Origin: JANOYY01 sp043720395
GTDB taxonomy: Bacteria; Actinomycetota; Acidimicrobiia; Acidimicrobiales; JANYDT01
Length of the DNA stretch: 64,000 bases
NCBI GenBank assembly: GCA_043720395.1
Contig: JAYSSR010000038.1
Coordinates: forward strand, 1 to 64,000
Direction: 5' to 3'
Position 1 is the stretch's first letter. Each line of letters starts with the position of its first letter. Below are positions 8,367 through 17,782 of the stretch, one piece after another. A program made the translations under genes and the position numbers. The notes beneath the pieces were generated by a model. That model saw only the letters and a program-made list of their open reading frames with translations, had not been told where the DNA came from and ran no database searches.

Positions 8367-9901
8367 GCCTCAAGCACTTTCCGCCGCGAAAGCTCGCGGA
8401 ACGCGCCGTCGCGGAGCTCCATGATCCGGTGGGCGTGCTGGAGCAGGGCAACATCGTGCGACACCACCACCACTGTCAGTCCATCATCGCTGAGCTGGCG
8501 GAAGACGTGCGCCACATCGTCGGCGGTGTCGGGATCGAGTCCGCCGGTTGGGTCGTCCGCCCAGAGAACCTTCGGGTCGCCGACCAGGCCCCGGGCGATG
8601 CAGACACGCACGCGCTCACCGGTCGACAGCGACTCGGGAAGGCATGCGGGGACATCGGACAGTCGGAGCAGGGCCAGCGCCGCGAGCGCCTCGGTTCGGG
8701 CGTCCGCCGCTTTCCACCCTGCGACAAGCAGGGGCAGCTCAACGTTCTCGACCGCCGTGAGAATCGAAACGAGACCTGGCGTCATCGACGTGAAACCCAT
8801 CAGGGACGATCGTTGACGCGCGCTGTCGGCTTCCGTCATTGAGCCAATCTCGTGCCCTTCAATCAGGACGTCCCCCGCGTCGGGGCGGAGGGTGCCCGAG
8901 AGGCACGAGAGCAGCATCGACTTGCCGCTTCCCGATGGCCCCGTGACGGCGACGAACTCACCCGCATGGAGATCGATCGAGACGGATCGGAAGAGTTCCT
9001 TCGACGCTTCGCGCCGCCTGACGACTTTCGTAAGTGCCCGCACGGCGACGAGGACCGGCGCGGATGCGGCAAGTTTCACGCGCAAGGACACGGTCTCGCT
9101 CACCGGAGGCGCAGTTTGCGCCTCGACGGGTTTGGGCACCAGGACCGGCACGACGGTCTGAGCCGAAGCGACGTCGGGTAGCAGCGGTACTCGTACCTCC
9201 CCCGCCAGCGGGTCCAGAAGTGGAGGGGCCGCAACGACATGGACGACCGTGCTTGCGGTCAGCGCCACATCGGGGCTGGCGATCGCCGGCACGGCGCTGG
9301 CAATCACCGGCACGGCGGAGCTGACGGTGACCGGAACCGTAGGGGTTAGTACTGGCGGGGCCACGCTGATGGTGGTCGGTGGCGGCGGGGCCGTATCCGG
9401 TGCCGGAGGATATTCCGCGACGGCGTCGGGGGTCGTCCGTACGACACTCAGACGCCGTATCGGCGGCGGGCCGACCTCGCGAACACCGCGGCTGCGAGAA
9501 ACCGTGCGCAGCCATTCATTCATCCGTTCGCGGTCGGTGTCCGACGACGAAACGATTTGAAGCACGGGGCGCATCGAGTCGACCACCGACTCGGGACCGG
9601 GCGCGGCGGGAGCCAACATGTCGGGTGCGGAATGTTCAGTCGGCGCGTCGACGTCCAACACCGGATGTCCTGCCTCGATCGCCTGTGCCCGGGTCAGGGC
9701 CATGGCCGTTGGACGCCCGTCGAGCAAAACGACCGTCGTTGGTTCTGTGCCGCCGGTGGGTTTGGGTGTTGACGGAGCGCGTTCACGCGCAGCCATCGAC
9801 CGCAACGTCGGGTCATGACGCCAGTCGACGTGCGGGACGTCGGGCGCGTCGCGGTCCGCGTCCCACGCGTCGTCAGTCAAGGGTTCCACGGTGTCGCTCA
9901 T
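8345..9901 (-). CDS. ABC transporter ATP-binding protein with long Pro/Val-rich N-terminal extension
   Basis: The last ~230 of 518 residues form a LolD/MacB-type ATPase: Walker A GPSGSGKSMLLS, Q-loop region MGFTSMTPGL, signature LSTGERVRVCIARGL, Walker B VLWADDPTGGLD and switch His VVVVSHD. The first ~280 residues are not part of the family. They are acidic at the very start, then low-complexity (APPVLTPTVPVTVSSAVPV and similar), and have no recognised fold. The ATG at 9901 overlaps the broken Nudix frame upstream, and the 3' end overlaps the permease gene. This is the energising partner of the adjacent FtsX-like permease. The extension could be a protein-interaction or regulatory arm, which is inference. 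Confidence 0.85.
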   Translation of the reverse strand: MSDTVEPLTDDAWDADRDAPDVPHVDWRHDPTLRSMAARERAPSTPKPTGGTEPTTVVLLDGRPTAMALTRAQAIEAGHPVLDVDAPTEHSAPDMLAPAAPGPESVVDSMRPVLQIVSSSDTDRERMNEWLRTVSRSRGVREVGPPPIRRLSVVRTTPDAVAEYPPAPDTAPPPPTTISVAPPVLTPTVPVTVSSAVPVIASAVPAIASPDVALTASTVVHVVAAPPLLDPLAGEVRVPLLPDVASAQTVVPVLVPKPVEAQTAPPVSETVSLRVKLAASAPVLVAVRALTKVVRRREASKELFRSVSIDLHAGEFVAVTGPSGSGKSMLLSCLSGTLRPDAGDVLIEGHEIGSMTEADSARQRSSLMGFTSMTPGLVSILTAVENVELPLLVAGWKAADARTEALAALALLRLSDVPACLPESLSTGERVRVCIARGLVGDPKVLWADDPTGGLDPDTADDVAHVFRQLSDDGLTVVVVSHDVALLQHAHRIMELRDGAFRELSRRKVLEACQRRLR

Positions 9902-10256
9902 CGGCGCTCGGACGCGCCACCTTGACCCAGTGCAGCACCTTCGCCCAGGGGCACCTTCCGCTCACGCACCGCCGCAAGGAGATCCGATGTCGATTCGACA
10001 CCACAGAGGCCAGCAAGCGTTGCGCGCGTCGGCGAACCGTCGGCAGCGGGTTGCTGAGGAGCATGACCATTGCGCCATCGGCAGCGTCGATGGCCCCACC
10101 AGGAAAGACGTGCGCTCCAGCCACGAACGACGCCCGATGCGTTCGGCGCAGCAGAAGGGTGTCAAGGCCACCTCCGTGAGCGTCGCGAACCACGGCCACG
10201 GTGGCCGCATCGCGCGGCGTCACCTGGTCAGCAGCCATACTCGTTGGAGAGTTCAC
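9873..10256 (-). pseudogene. Truncated Nudix hydrolase gene
   Basis: Residues ~15-60 match the start of a Nudix domain (RDAATVAVVRDAHGG, TLLLRRTHRASFVAGAHVFPGGAID). The Nudix box that binds the metal and cleaves the substrate (GX5EX7REUXEEXGU) should follow within ~30 residues and is absent. The frame instead runs into basic, non-conserved sequence. A second frame reading LLAAVRERKVPLGE ends with an ATGA overlap on the ATPase start codon, which looks like the genuine old gene end. So the gene has probably lost an internal segment and gained a frameshift. It would have been the first gene of the ABC-exporter unit. Confidence 0.55.
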
Positions 10257-10318
10257 AGGGCGAGCCTACGGTCACCCTTCAACGGCGGTCGCAGCGCTGG
10301 GCAGTACCGTTTACGACA

Positions 10319-11548
10319 GTGTCTTCTCCTTCATCCCCCCCGTCGTCCGAGCTGTGGGCAGCCGATGAGGCCGACTGGCTGGGCGAAACAGACGACGCCG
10401 ACGCGACCGGAGCGATGACGTTCGAGCCGCACGTCGAGCCACACGTCGAGCCGCGCCTCGTCGCGAGGCCAGCACGCGAAACCGAGAACGTTCTCAACGG
10501 TGACGCGCTCATCGCCGCAATCAGCGGGCCCGATCACGGCGGCAGCCCTATCGGCCAGGAGTTGTCAGCGATCACCCGCACGTCGCGCAAGGATCGGGCG
10601 AGAGCACGGCACCACGCGGCAAAGGCTGCGAAGCGCGCACATCGTCGCAAACCTCTCTGGCGCGGCCGCATTCTCCCGAAGTCGGTGCTTGGCATCAGTC
10701 TGCTCATGCTCGCGGCCGGAGTCGGGGCGGCTGGCGCTGGCACGGCGCTCTACATGAACTACCAGTACCGACGCGATCAGTCCGACGCCCTCGTGCAGTC
10801 GTTTCCGGAACGGGCCAAAATCGCCGTCGACACCGTGAACGCTGAGGCGATCAATGCGCGGCGTCGAATCCAGGACGAGATTGAGCCGATCCGCAAGCTT
10901 GCGGCTACAGGCGACACGCTGCGAGAGCTGCTGGCGAAAGCGGCACCCTCGGTGTTTCAGGTCAGCACGTTCGATGTGGACGGCGCAGCGTCATCAGGGA
11001 CCGCGTTCGTGGTCGCGTCGGACAGTACAAGATCGTTTCTGATCACGTCGTATGCAGTCGTTCGAGCGGCAACCGTTCGGCCCGGCCCGTCCGTAACGGT
11101 CCGCCAGGGGTCCGACGTGATTCCGGCCGAGCTCTGGACGTGGCAGGAGCAACGCGACCTCGCGCTGTTGATCGTCCAGAAGCCGAACCTGCCGCGACTC
11201 GAATGGGCGATCAGTACCGATGTGCGGCTCGGTCAGCAGATCTTCGCGATCTCTGGGGTCGGCACAGCAGGTGGTTCGATCACCCAGGGATTCACTGCCG
11301 ACGTGAGCGTCGACGGGGTACAGCACACTGCGCCCCTCGGTAAGCACTTCCGTGGGGGCCCACTCGTGACCGACCGGGGTGCTGTCCTGGCAGTCGCGTC
11401 GCGTGGCTACGCGCCTCTCGGATTCGACAGCGACGGCGTATGGTTCGCGCCTCCGATTCGCACCGTGTGCGAGACCGTCGTCAAATGCCCGAAGGGCGAG
11501 GTGACCGGCGGTGGCCAGGTCACCGGAGTCGGCAGCCAACGGACTTAG
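10319..11548 (+). CDS. Membrane-anchored trypsin-like protein lacking catalytic residues
   Basis: From the GTG at 10319 the protein is 409 residues long. It has an acidic N-terminal cytoplasmic tail, a basic stretch (residues ~88-115), one transmembrane helix (~122-146), a short helical linker, and a chymotrypsin-fold domain from ~205. The fold is recognisable from SSGTAFVV, FLITSYAVV, RDLALLIV and GKHFRGGPLV. In active HtrA/MarP-like proteases the second block ends in Ser-x-His-Val and the last is GNSGGPL. Here the His position is Ala246 and the Ser position is Arg345, while Asp280 survives. It is thus a probable pseudoprotease, acting by binding rather than cleavage. The start is uncertain; an internal ATG (MTFEPH) is possible. 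It is divergent from the broken Nudix gene. Confidence 0.75.
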   Translation: MSSPSSPPSSELWAADEADWLGETDDADATGAMTFEPHVEPHVEPRLVARPARETENVLNGDALIAAISGPDHGGSPIGQELSAITRTSRKDRARARHHAAKAAKRAHRRKPLWRGRILPKSVLGISLLMLAAGVGAAGAGTALYMNYQYRRDQSDALVQSFPERAKIAVDTVNAEAINARRRIQDEIEPIRKLAATGDTLRELLAKAAPSVFQVSTFDVDGAASSGTAFVVASDSTRSFLITSYAVVRAATVRPGPSVTVRQGSDVIPAELWTWQEQRDLALLIVQKPNLPRLEWAISTDVRLGQQIFAISGVGTAGGSITQGFTADVSVDGVQHTAPLGKHFRGGPLVTDRGAVLAVASRGYAPLGFDSDGVWFAPPIRTVCETVVKCPKGEVTGGGQVTGVGSQRT

Positions 11549-11556
11549 ATCCCGGG

Positions 11557-13923
11557 CTACGGCACGACTGCTCCGTTATCGATGGGCACACCGAGATCGG
11601 CTGGCGCGAGTGTGGCCGGCGTGACCTCCACCGCAACGACCGTGGCAGGAGGCACCGTGGCGGGCGAAACTACGGGTGCCGCGTCCGGCTCACGCGCTGG
11701 TTCGACGGCCGACGGAGCTTCGGCCGTCTGAAGATACCGGGACACCGGAGTGCCGGTCAGCTCGCGACGCGGTCCCAGGTCGATGCCACCTCGCGCCTTC
11801 AACTTCTTCTCCTCTACAAAGCTGCGGCGCACGGGCCGCACGATCGGCGCGGGCTCATCGAACAACGAAGGCGGTACGCCCTCCAGGGCCAGTTTCGTGT
11901 ACTTGGCCCAGGTAGCAGCGGGGATCGTGCCGCCGGCAACCCGTCCGACCCCACGGATGTTGCGCAGCGGTCGAGGGCGATCCTTGTACCCCATCCACAC
12001 CGCCGTAGACAGCGTCGGCGTGTATCCAACGAACCATGCGTTCCCATAGTCCTGGCTGGTCCCGGTCTTCCCAGCGACCGCCCGACCTGGAAGCTTCGCC
12101 CTCTGGCCCGTTCCCTCATCGACAGCGCCCTGGAGAACGCTGGTGACGTTGTCTGCGACGCTCTGGCTGATGGCCTGTTTCGGTGTCCTGGAGAGGTTGT
12201 CTTCGAGAACCTTTCCGTCCGCATCAGTCACCGTCAGCACGGGCGTGACCGGTGCTCGCTTTCCACGCCCTGCAAAGACTGAATAGGCCGCGGCCATTTC
12301 GAGGGGCGAAACGTCAATGCCGCCAAGTGAATACGACGGACCGTGTTTGGCTGGGTCGTACCAGGCCGACGTAATCCCGAGCTTCTGTGCCATCTTCGCC
12401 ACGTTCTCGATCCCGACCAGGTCATATCCTAAGCGCGCATATGTTGTATTGACTGACTTGATCGTCGCTCGTCGCAAATCCACAGCGCCGTACGCTGCAC
12501 CCTCATAGTTCCCAATGGTCGTGCATTTGGCTCGCTTGGCACAGCGGGGATCGCGGTACGGCGCACCGCTGATGATCTGCGTCGGCGGGATGCTCTCTTG
12601 AAACGCCGCAGCAAGCACGATGGGCTTGATCGACGAACCGGGCGACCGTCCGGAGCCACCGCCGTCGAGTCCGTCGCGGCCCGAGCAAGTCGGCGCGAGC
12701 TTCGGAGTATTTCCTTGAAGGATGCGCTTGATCGAGGCCGGGTCTGGACAGTTCCCCAGGCCGAGATTCACCTGATCGGTCGCGAAGTCGCGGCCACCAA
12801 CGAGCGCCTTCACGAAGCCCGTGAGCGGCTCAACTGACACAATCGAGAGCTCCAGATTCTCCGGCGTGCCTTTCAAAGTTGCAGCGGCGGTCGACTCGGC
12901 CGCGTCTTGAACCCGCGGGTCGAGCGTCGTTTGGATCTTCAATCCACCCCCGTAGACAATTGCCTCACCATACCGAGCAACGAGGTACCTGCGGACGTAG
13001 TCGACAAAATACGGAAACCGCGTCTCGACTGCGCTGGGTCCGAAGACGATGGTGACGGGCCGTCCCGCGGGTGCGGTCGTGCCATCGCCCGGATCGACCC
13101 AGAGCTCCTGTGAGAGAGCGGTCTCGTACTGCTCCCCCGTAATGAATCGCTCGCGGCGCATCTGCGCGAGCGTTGCTTTCCGCTTGAACTCGGCGTTGCG
13201 CGTGTTGCCTCGCGGCTCGTACTTCGACGGTGCCGGGATGATGCCCGCGAGCGTCGCCGCCTCGGAAAGCGTGAGGTTCTTCACACTCTTTCGGAAGTAC
13301 GTCTGCGATGCCGCCCCGACGCCGTACGCACCGTTGCCAAGGAAGATGTTGGACAGGTACTCAACGAGAATTTCGTCCTTCGTGCGAGCCCGATCGAGTC
13401 GGTTCGCGATCACGGCAATCCGCAACTTTCGCCACACCCGGTCCACGTTCTTCGACAGATCGTTCTTCGGGGACGCTGACGTCGTCGCGTCCGGGTAGTA
13501 CACACCCTTCACGAGCTGTTGTGTGATCGTGGAACCGCCCTGCTGCGCCTCACCCTCCTTGACATCGCGTCGCAACGCGCGCGCTAGGCCCACGGCGTCG
13601 ACTCCGTTGTGGGTGTAAAACCGACGGTCTTCGGCGGCAACGACGGCGTGGCGTAGAACGAGCGGAATGTCTTTGCCGCTCACGTTGAGGTTCGCGTCGA
13701 GCTTTCGGAACACCGTGATCAGGTTCCCGTTCGCATCGAACACCCGACTTGGCTGGATCTGCGGTTTCGCCTTCCGCTCGGGAATGGTCACCGGGACGGG
13801 CGTGAACAATACGATGGCAAGACCGAGGCTGACCATCGAAACGGGCACAAAGGTCACGCCGAACAACAGGACCACGGCCGTCTTCACCAACCGGCGAAGA
13901 AACGACCAGAGGGACCAGAGCAC
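11557..13923 (-). CDS. ponA: Class A penicillin-binding protein (peptidoglycan glycosyltransferase/transpeptidase)
   Basis: This 788-residue bifunctional enzyme polymerises and cross-links peptidoglycan outside the membrane. An N-terminal transmembrane helix (VVLLFGVTFVPVSMVSLGLA) leads to a GT51 domain with AAEDRRFYTHNGVD and QGGSTITQQLVK. The transpeptidase domain shows SxxK in GRSPGSSIKP, SxN in KSVNTTYARL and KTGT in AVAGKTGTSQDYG. A Pro/Val/Thr-rich C-terminal tail of ~70 residues has no PASTA repeats. All catalytic motifs are intact. It ends tail-to-tail with the pseudoprotease gene (8 bp between them) and is divergent from selA. Proximity to a whiB gene and an ArsA-like pair recalls the ponA2-whiB4 neighbourhood of mycobacteria (from memory). 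Confidence 0.93.
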   Translation of the reverse strand: MLWSLWSFLRRLVKTAVVLLFGVTFVPVSMVSLGLAIVLFTPVPVTIPERKAKPQIQPSRVFDANGNLITVFRKLDANLNVSGKDIPLVLRHAVVAAEDRRFYTHNGVDAVGLARALRRDVKEGEAQQGGSTITQQLVKGVYYPDATTSASPKNDLSKNVDRVWRKLRIAVIANRLDRARTKDEILVEYLSNIFLGNGAYGVGAASQTYFRKSVKNLTLSEAATLAGIIPAPSKYEPRGNTRNAEFKRKATLAQMRRERFITGEQYETALSQELWVDPGDGTTAPAGRPVTIVFGPSAVETRFPYFVDYVRRYLVARYGEAIVYGGGLKIQTTLDPRVQDAAESTAAATLKGTPENLELSIVSVEPLTGFVKALVGGRDFATDQVNLGLGNCPDPASIKRILQGNTPKLAPTCSGRDGLDGGGSGRSPGSSIKPIVLAAAFQESIPPTQIISGAPYRDPRCAKRAKCTTIGNYEGAAYGAVDLRRATIKSVNTTYARLGYDLVGIENVAKMAQKLGITSAWYDPAKHGPSYSLGGIDVSPLEMAAAYSVFAGRGKRAPVTPVLTVTDADGKVLEDNLSRTPKQAISQSVADNVTSVLQGAVDEGTGQRAKLPGRAVAGKTGTSQDYGNAWFVGYTPTLSTAVWMGYKDRPRPLRNIRGVGRVAGGTIPAATWAKYTKLALEGVPPSLFDEPAPIVRPVRRSFVEEKKLKARGGIDLGPRRELTGTPVSRYLQTAEAPSAVEPAREPDAAPVVSPATVPPATVVAVEVTPATLAPADLGVPIDNGAVVP

Positions 13924-14007
13924 GGCCCAAGTCTCTCAGAAGGTCGGGGAACCACGACGCGCCGCTCCCCGGTCGGGCGTTCGCGACCTCCGAGTAGCGT
14001 CGATGCG

Positions 14008-15369
14008 GTGTCCCACCCGCGTCCGCCTTCGGTTGATCGACTCGCTCGCGAGCTCGCCGCGGACGCAGAGCTTCGCGACATTCCGTTTGCCCTGCTGATC
14101 GACGCCGCGCGGTTCGCAGTCCGCCAGGACCCGACCGCACCGCTCGAAGCGGCGCGGACCGAAGCGCGTCGACAATCCCGCACGCTGCTCGGTGACGTCA
14201 TCAATGCGACCGGCGTCTTGCTCCACACCAACCTCGGACGTGCGCCGCTGCCCAGGTCCCGGCACGGTGGCCCCGTCCGGGCATCAAATCTGGAGATCAG
14301 CCTGGAAACTGGACAGCGAGGTTCGCGGCGAGACCGCACCGGCCCACTGCTCGCACACCTCTGTGGCACCGAAGCCGCTCTCGTCGTGAACAACTGCGCA
14401 GCCGCACTCGTACTCGTCCTTTCCTCACTCGCTCAGGGCCGAGCGGTACTCGTGAGCCGAGGCGAGTTGGTGGAGATCGGCGGTGGGTTCCGCATACCCG
14501 AGGTCATGGAACAGTCGGGTGCCCGCCTGATCGAAGTTGGCAGCACCAATCGCACCCGCCTCGCCGACTACGAACGCGCCAACGCCGCAAACTTCGACGT
14601 TGCGCTTGCGCTGAAGGTGCACACCTCGAACTACCGCGTCACCGGGTTCGTCGAGGAAACGAGCATCGAGCAGCTCTGCACGCTGGGCGTCCCGGTCGTC
14701 GCCGACGTCGGCTCGGGCCTGCTCGACCGTTCCACACCCTGGCTCGCCGACGAAAGCGGTCGGACGCCGACCCTCCCCTGGCTCGCCCAGGAACCCTCCG
14801 TCCGCGAAGCACTGGACGCAGGGGCCGATGTCGTGCTGTTCTCCTGCGACAAGCTGCTCGGCGGGCCGCAAGGCGGTGCGATCGTCGGCTCAAGGACCAT
14901 GATCGACCTGATCGCGAGCCATCCGCTCGCCCGCGCACTTCGACCGGGCGGCCTCGTCATTGGGGCACTCCAGGCGACGCTGCTCGCATACCTACGCCGT
15001 GACGTCCACGCGATGCCGTTCTGGGAACAGGCGAGCCGCCCGGTCACGCTGCTGGAGCGACGGGCCCGCGCGATCGCCAGCACAGTCCATCAGCCCTGGT
15101 GCTCGGCCGCGCCCTGCGAATCTGTACCGGGCGGCGGCACCCTTCCCGGCGTCACGATCCCCTCGTTCGGCCTTCGCCTCAGGGGCGACCGCGTCCGCTG
15201 CCTTCGAGAACGGACCATTCCAGTCATCGCCCGAGCATCGGGCGGGTCAACGGTTCTCGATCTGCGAGCGGTGGACCCGGCCGACGACACCGTGATCGCC
15301 ACCGCAATCGCGGAATCGACTCCTGACGCGCGCGCGAAGGCCGAACCGAACCTCCACGACGCGGGCTGA
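14008..15369 (+). CDS. selA: L-seryl-tRNA(Sec) selenium transferase
   Basis: This PLP enzyme converts seryl-tRNA(Sec) to selenocysteyl-tRNA(Sec) using selenophosphate. The 453 residues contain the N-terminal segment (MSHPRPPSVDRLARELA), VINATGVLLHTNLGRAPL, LVVNNCAAAL, SRGELVEIGGGFRIPEVM, EVGSTNRTRLADY and the PLP-lysine region DVVLFSCDKLLGGPQGG (Lys near residue 283). The start is the GTG at 14008. A six-base gap to selB indicates co-transcription. Compared with common homologues, the stretch after GRAPL is short (PRSRHGGPVRASNLEIS), a minor local change. selD and tRNA(Sec) are not seen in the window. Confidence 0.94.
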   Translation: MSHPRPPSVDRLARELAADAELRDIPFALLIDAARFAVRQDPTAPLEAARTEARRQSRTLLGDVINATGVLLHTNLGRAPLPRSRHGGPVRASNLEISLETGQRGSRRDRTGPLLAHLCGTEAALVVNNCAAALVLVLSSLAQGRAVLVSRGELVEIGGGFRIPEVMEQSGARLIEVGSTNRTRLADYERANAANFDVALALKVHTSNYRVTGFVEETSIEQLCTLGVPVVADVGSGLLDRSTPWLADESGRTPTLPWLAQEPSVREALDAGADVVLFSCDKLLGGPQGGAIVGSRTMIDLIASHPLARALRPGGLVIGALQATLLAYLRRDVHAMPFWEQASRPVTLLERRARAIASTVHQPWCSAAPCESVPGGGTLPGVTIPSFGLRLRGDRVRCLRERTIPVIARASGGSTVLDLRAVDPADDTVIATAIAESTPDARAKAEPNLHDAG

Positions 15370-15375
15370 GCATCG

Positions 15376-17166
15376 ATGCACGTCATCGCAACCGCGGGTC
15401 ACGTCGACCATGGAAAGTCCACCCTCGTACTCACCCTCACCGGAACCGACCCCGACCGCTGGACGGAGGAAAAGGTGCGCGGGCTTACGATTGACCTCGG
15501 GTTTGCGCACCGGACGCTGCCCTCGGGTGCCGACGTCAGCTTCGTCGACGTTCCCGGCCACATCCGCTTCCTCAAGAACATGCTCGCGGGAGTCGGCGGG
15601 GTCGACGCCTGCCTCTTCGTTGTCGCCGCGACCGAGGGCTGGAAACCGCAGTCCGAAGAGCACCTGCGGATCCTTGAGCTTCTCGGCATTCGACACGGCG
15701 TGATCGCGCTCACCAAGGTCGGCCTCGTCGACGAGGAGTGGGCCGAGCTTGCCCGCCTCGACGTGGAAGACCACGTTGCCGGGACGTTCCTCTACGACGC
15801 TCCCATTGTGGCCGTCGACGCACCGACCGGACGCGGGATCGACGACCTGGTCCTCGCCCTCGAAGCACTCGTGACGGCAACGCCAGCGGCAGTCGACCGG
15901 GGTCGGCCGAGGTTGTGGATTGATCGTGTCTTCTCGGCGAAGGGGGCCGGAACGATCGTGACGGGCACGCTGACGGGGGGATCGCTGCGTGTCGACGCGA
16001 CGGTCGATATCGTCCGGGCTGGATCGACTGGGAATCACTCTGCGTTGACCGCTCGAATACGTGGCCTGCAGACCCATGGTCGTTCGGTCGTAGCGGTGGG
16101 TCCGGGCAATCGGGTCGCGGTGAACCTGGCGGGCGTTGCACACGACGAACTGAGCCGGGGCGACGCGCTCGTAGAACCGTCGCGCTGGCACCGCACGACC
16201 CGCTTCGACGCGTCACTCACCACGTTGACGGCGATCAATCACGAGGTCTCGCGACGCGGTGCCTACGCCTGCTACATCGGCTCCGGTGAACATCGCGTGA
16301 AGGTACGCATCCTCGGAGCGACTGGCATTGGTCCCGGAGAAGCTGGGCTCGTCCGCCTCCATCTTCGCAACCCACTTCCCCTGGTTCCGGGTGACCGATT
16401 CATTCTCCGAGACGACGGGCGGGAGGAGACGGTCGGCGGCGGTGAAGTTCTCGATATTGACCCTCGTCGGCCAGCGAGCAGGGCAGTGCCGGATCGATCG
16501 CCGGAGCGCGTCGTGCACGAACGTGGCGTCGTTGCGCTCGACCTGCTCGACCGGCTGATCGGGCAGCCGTGGACCGGACCCGTCATCGGTGGACGCTGGG
16601 CCATCACCGCACCCGACCTCGACGATCTGCGCTCGTCGTTGTTCGTCCGGGTCGAGCAAGCCGGGACCCATGGCCTCGACGTAGCAGCGCTTTCCGAAGC
16701 CCAAAGGGCGGTCCTCGAAGAATTGGCGAGTGAGCCGACCGAGACCGGGAATGTCATCGCAATTGACGGGGGACGAGCGACGATCGGAGTCGCTCACGAC
16801 GCGCTCGCCGACCATCGTTTCGTTGGTGCACTCGCGGCCGGTCGCTTCAGCCCACCGGACCCCGCCGGGGTCGATCGCGGAGTTCTGCGCGAACTCGTGC
16901 GCAAGGGTTACGTGGTGGAGCAGGACGGCGTCTACTTCGCTCCGTCCGCGGTTGACGATGCCTGCGTCCTGATTGCGGCGCTACTCGACGGAGACGACGG
17001 ACAAGCGGGCGTCACCGTGGCCGACATACGCGATGCTCTCGGAAACACCCGCAAACACGTGCTTCCGCTGCTGGCCCACCTCGACGCCACGGGACGGACA
17101 CGGCGGCGAGGGGACCTCAGAATCGCCGGTCCGCGGCTGCTACCGGCCGCCGAGCGACCCGAATAG
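15376..17166 (+). CDS. selB: Selenocysteine-specific translation elongation factor
   Basis: This GTPase delivers selenocysteyl-tRNA to UGA codons marked by a SECIS element. The 596 residues contain the G1 loop AGHVDHGKST, the G2/switch region GLTIDLGFA, and G3 DVPGH. EF-Tu-like domains 2/3 (GAGTIVTGTLTGG, RFILRDDGREETVGGGEVL) and C-terminal winged helices (about residues 400-596) follow. The G4 motif is TKVG (residues 113-116) where TKxD is usual. The missing Asp normally confers guanine specificity, so the nearby Asp in GLVDEE may substitute. It is encoded directly after selA and ends 7 bp before the convergent whiB gene. Confidence 0.94.
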   Translation: MHVIATAGHVDHGKSTLVLTLTGTDPDRWTEEKVRGLTIDLGFAHRTLPSGADVSFVDVPGHIRFLKNMLAGVGGVDACLFVVAATEGWKPQSEEHLRILELLGIRHGVIALTKVGLVDEEWAELARLDVEDHVAGTFLYDAPIVAVDAPTGRGIDDLVLALEALVTATPAAVDRGRPRLWIDRVFSAKGAGTIVTGTLTGGSLRVDATVDIVRAGSTGNHSALTARIRGLQTHGRSVVAVGPGNRVAVNLAGVAHDELSRGDALVEPSRWHRTTRFDASLTTLTAINHEVSRRGAYACYIGSGEHRVKVRILGATGIGPGEAGLVRLHLRNPLPLVPGDRFILRDDGREETVGGGEVLDIDPRRPASRAVPDRSPERVVHERGVVALDLLDRLIGQPWTGPVIGGRWAITAPDLDDLRSSLFVRVEQAGTHGLDVAALSEAQRAVLEELASEPTETGNVIAIDGGRATIGVAHDALADHRFVGALAAGRFSPPDPAGVDRGVLRELVRKGYVVEQDGVYFAPSAVDDACVLIAALLDGDDGQAGVTVADIRDALGNTRKHVLPLLAHLDATGRTRRRGDLRIAGPRLLPAAERPE

Positions 17167-17173
17167 GTCGAGC

Positions 17174-17434
17174 TCAGACGGCCTGCCTGGCGAACACCAG
17201 GCGACGCTCCATCTCGTTCAGCCCGCCCCAGATGCCATGCGGCTCACGTATCTGTACGGCGTAGTCGAGACAGTCGCGACGGACGCTGCAAGTGGCACAG
17301 ATCGCCTTGGCGTTTGCCTCCCGCAGATCCTTCTCATCTCGGCGCTCGAAGTGTGACGGCGGAAAGAACATGGCCGACTGCGGCCCTCGACAGGCGGCGT
17401 TCGCCTGCCAAGCTTGCATTGTTCGTGTTCCCAT
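17174..17434 (-). CDS. WhiB-family iron-sulfur transcriptional regulator
   Basis: This 86-residue protein has the four invariant cysteines at 15, 46, 49 and 55 (AACRG, AICATCSVRRDC) that hold a 4Fe-4S cluster, followed by the GIWGGL turn. WhiB proteins bind the principal sigma factor and sense oxygen or NO. The start at 17434 is favoured by a G-rich Shine-Dalgarno (TGGGGGG) seven bases upstream; a second Met lies at residue 6. Subfamily is not certain. Its proximity to the penicillin-binding protein and ArsA-like genes makes a WhiB4-like role plausible, but that is inference from gene order. Confidence 0.92.
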   Translation of the reverse strand: MGTRTMQAWQANAACRGPQSAMFFPPSHFERRDEKDLREANAKAICATCSVRRDCLDYAVQIREPHGIWGGLNEMERRLVFARQAV

Positions 17435-17540
17435 GACGACCCCCCAGGTTGAATCACTGTCGGGAGCAGTTCACCACGGTGTGACGCAGAACACAACCCC
17501 AATGTGACGAGCGGCACAGCTCGCCCGACAGTCCATATGG

Positions 17541-17569
17541 TTGCATAGATATGCTGTCAGACGTATACT
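17541..17569 (+). promoter_or_regulatory. Strong sigma-70-type promoter
   Basis: TTGCAT at 17541-17546 and TATACT at 17564-17569, separated by exactly 17 bases, in a locally A/T-rich stretch of otherwise GC-rich DNA. The expected transcription start lies near 17576, only a few bases before an ATG at 17581. It points into the XRE/HNH island. Confidence 0.55.
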
Positions 17570-17782
17570 AGGGTGGTGCGATGGAACTTCGAGCATTCGT
17601 GAGGCCGAGGCAGCAGTCGATCAGCTCATCCGTCAACGACCCACCAGCCCGAAGGAGTAAGCCACGACGAGTACGTCGTCGGCCTGATCGGTTTTGGTCA
17701 CAGCGAGCCCTGCGAGGGTCCGCGCCCCACTCACTTCGGTGTCGTCGTCGCGGGTGAACATGTCGTCGGTGAGGGCGACGAG

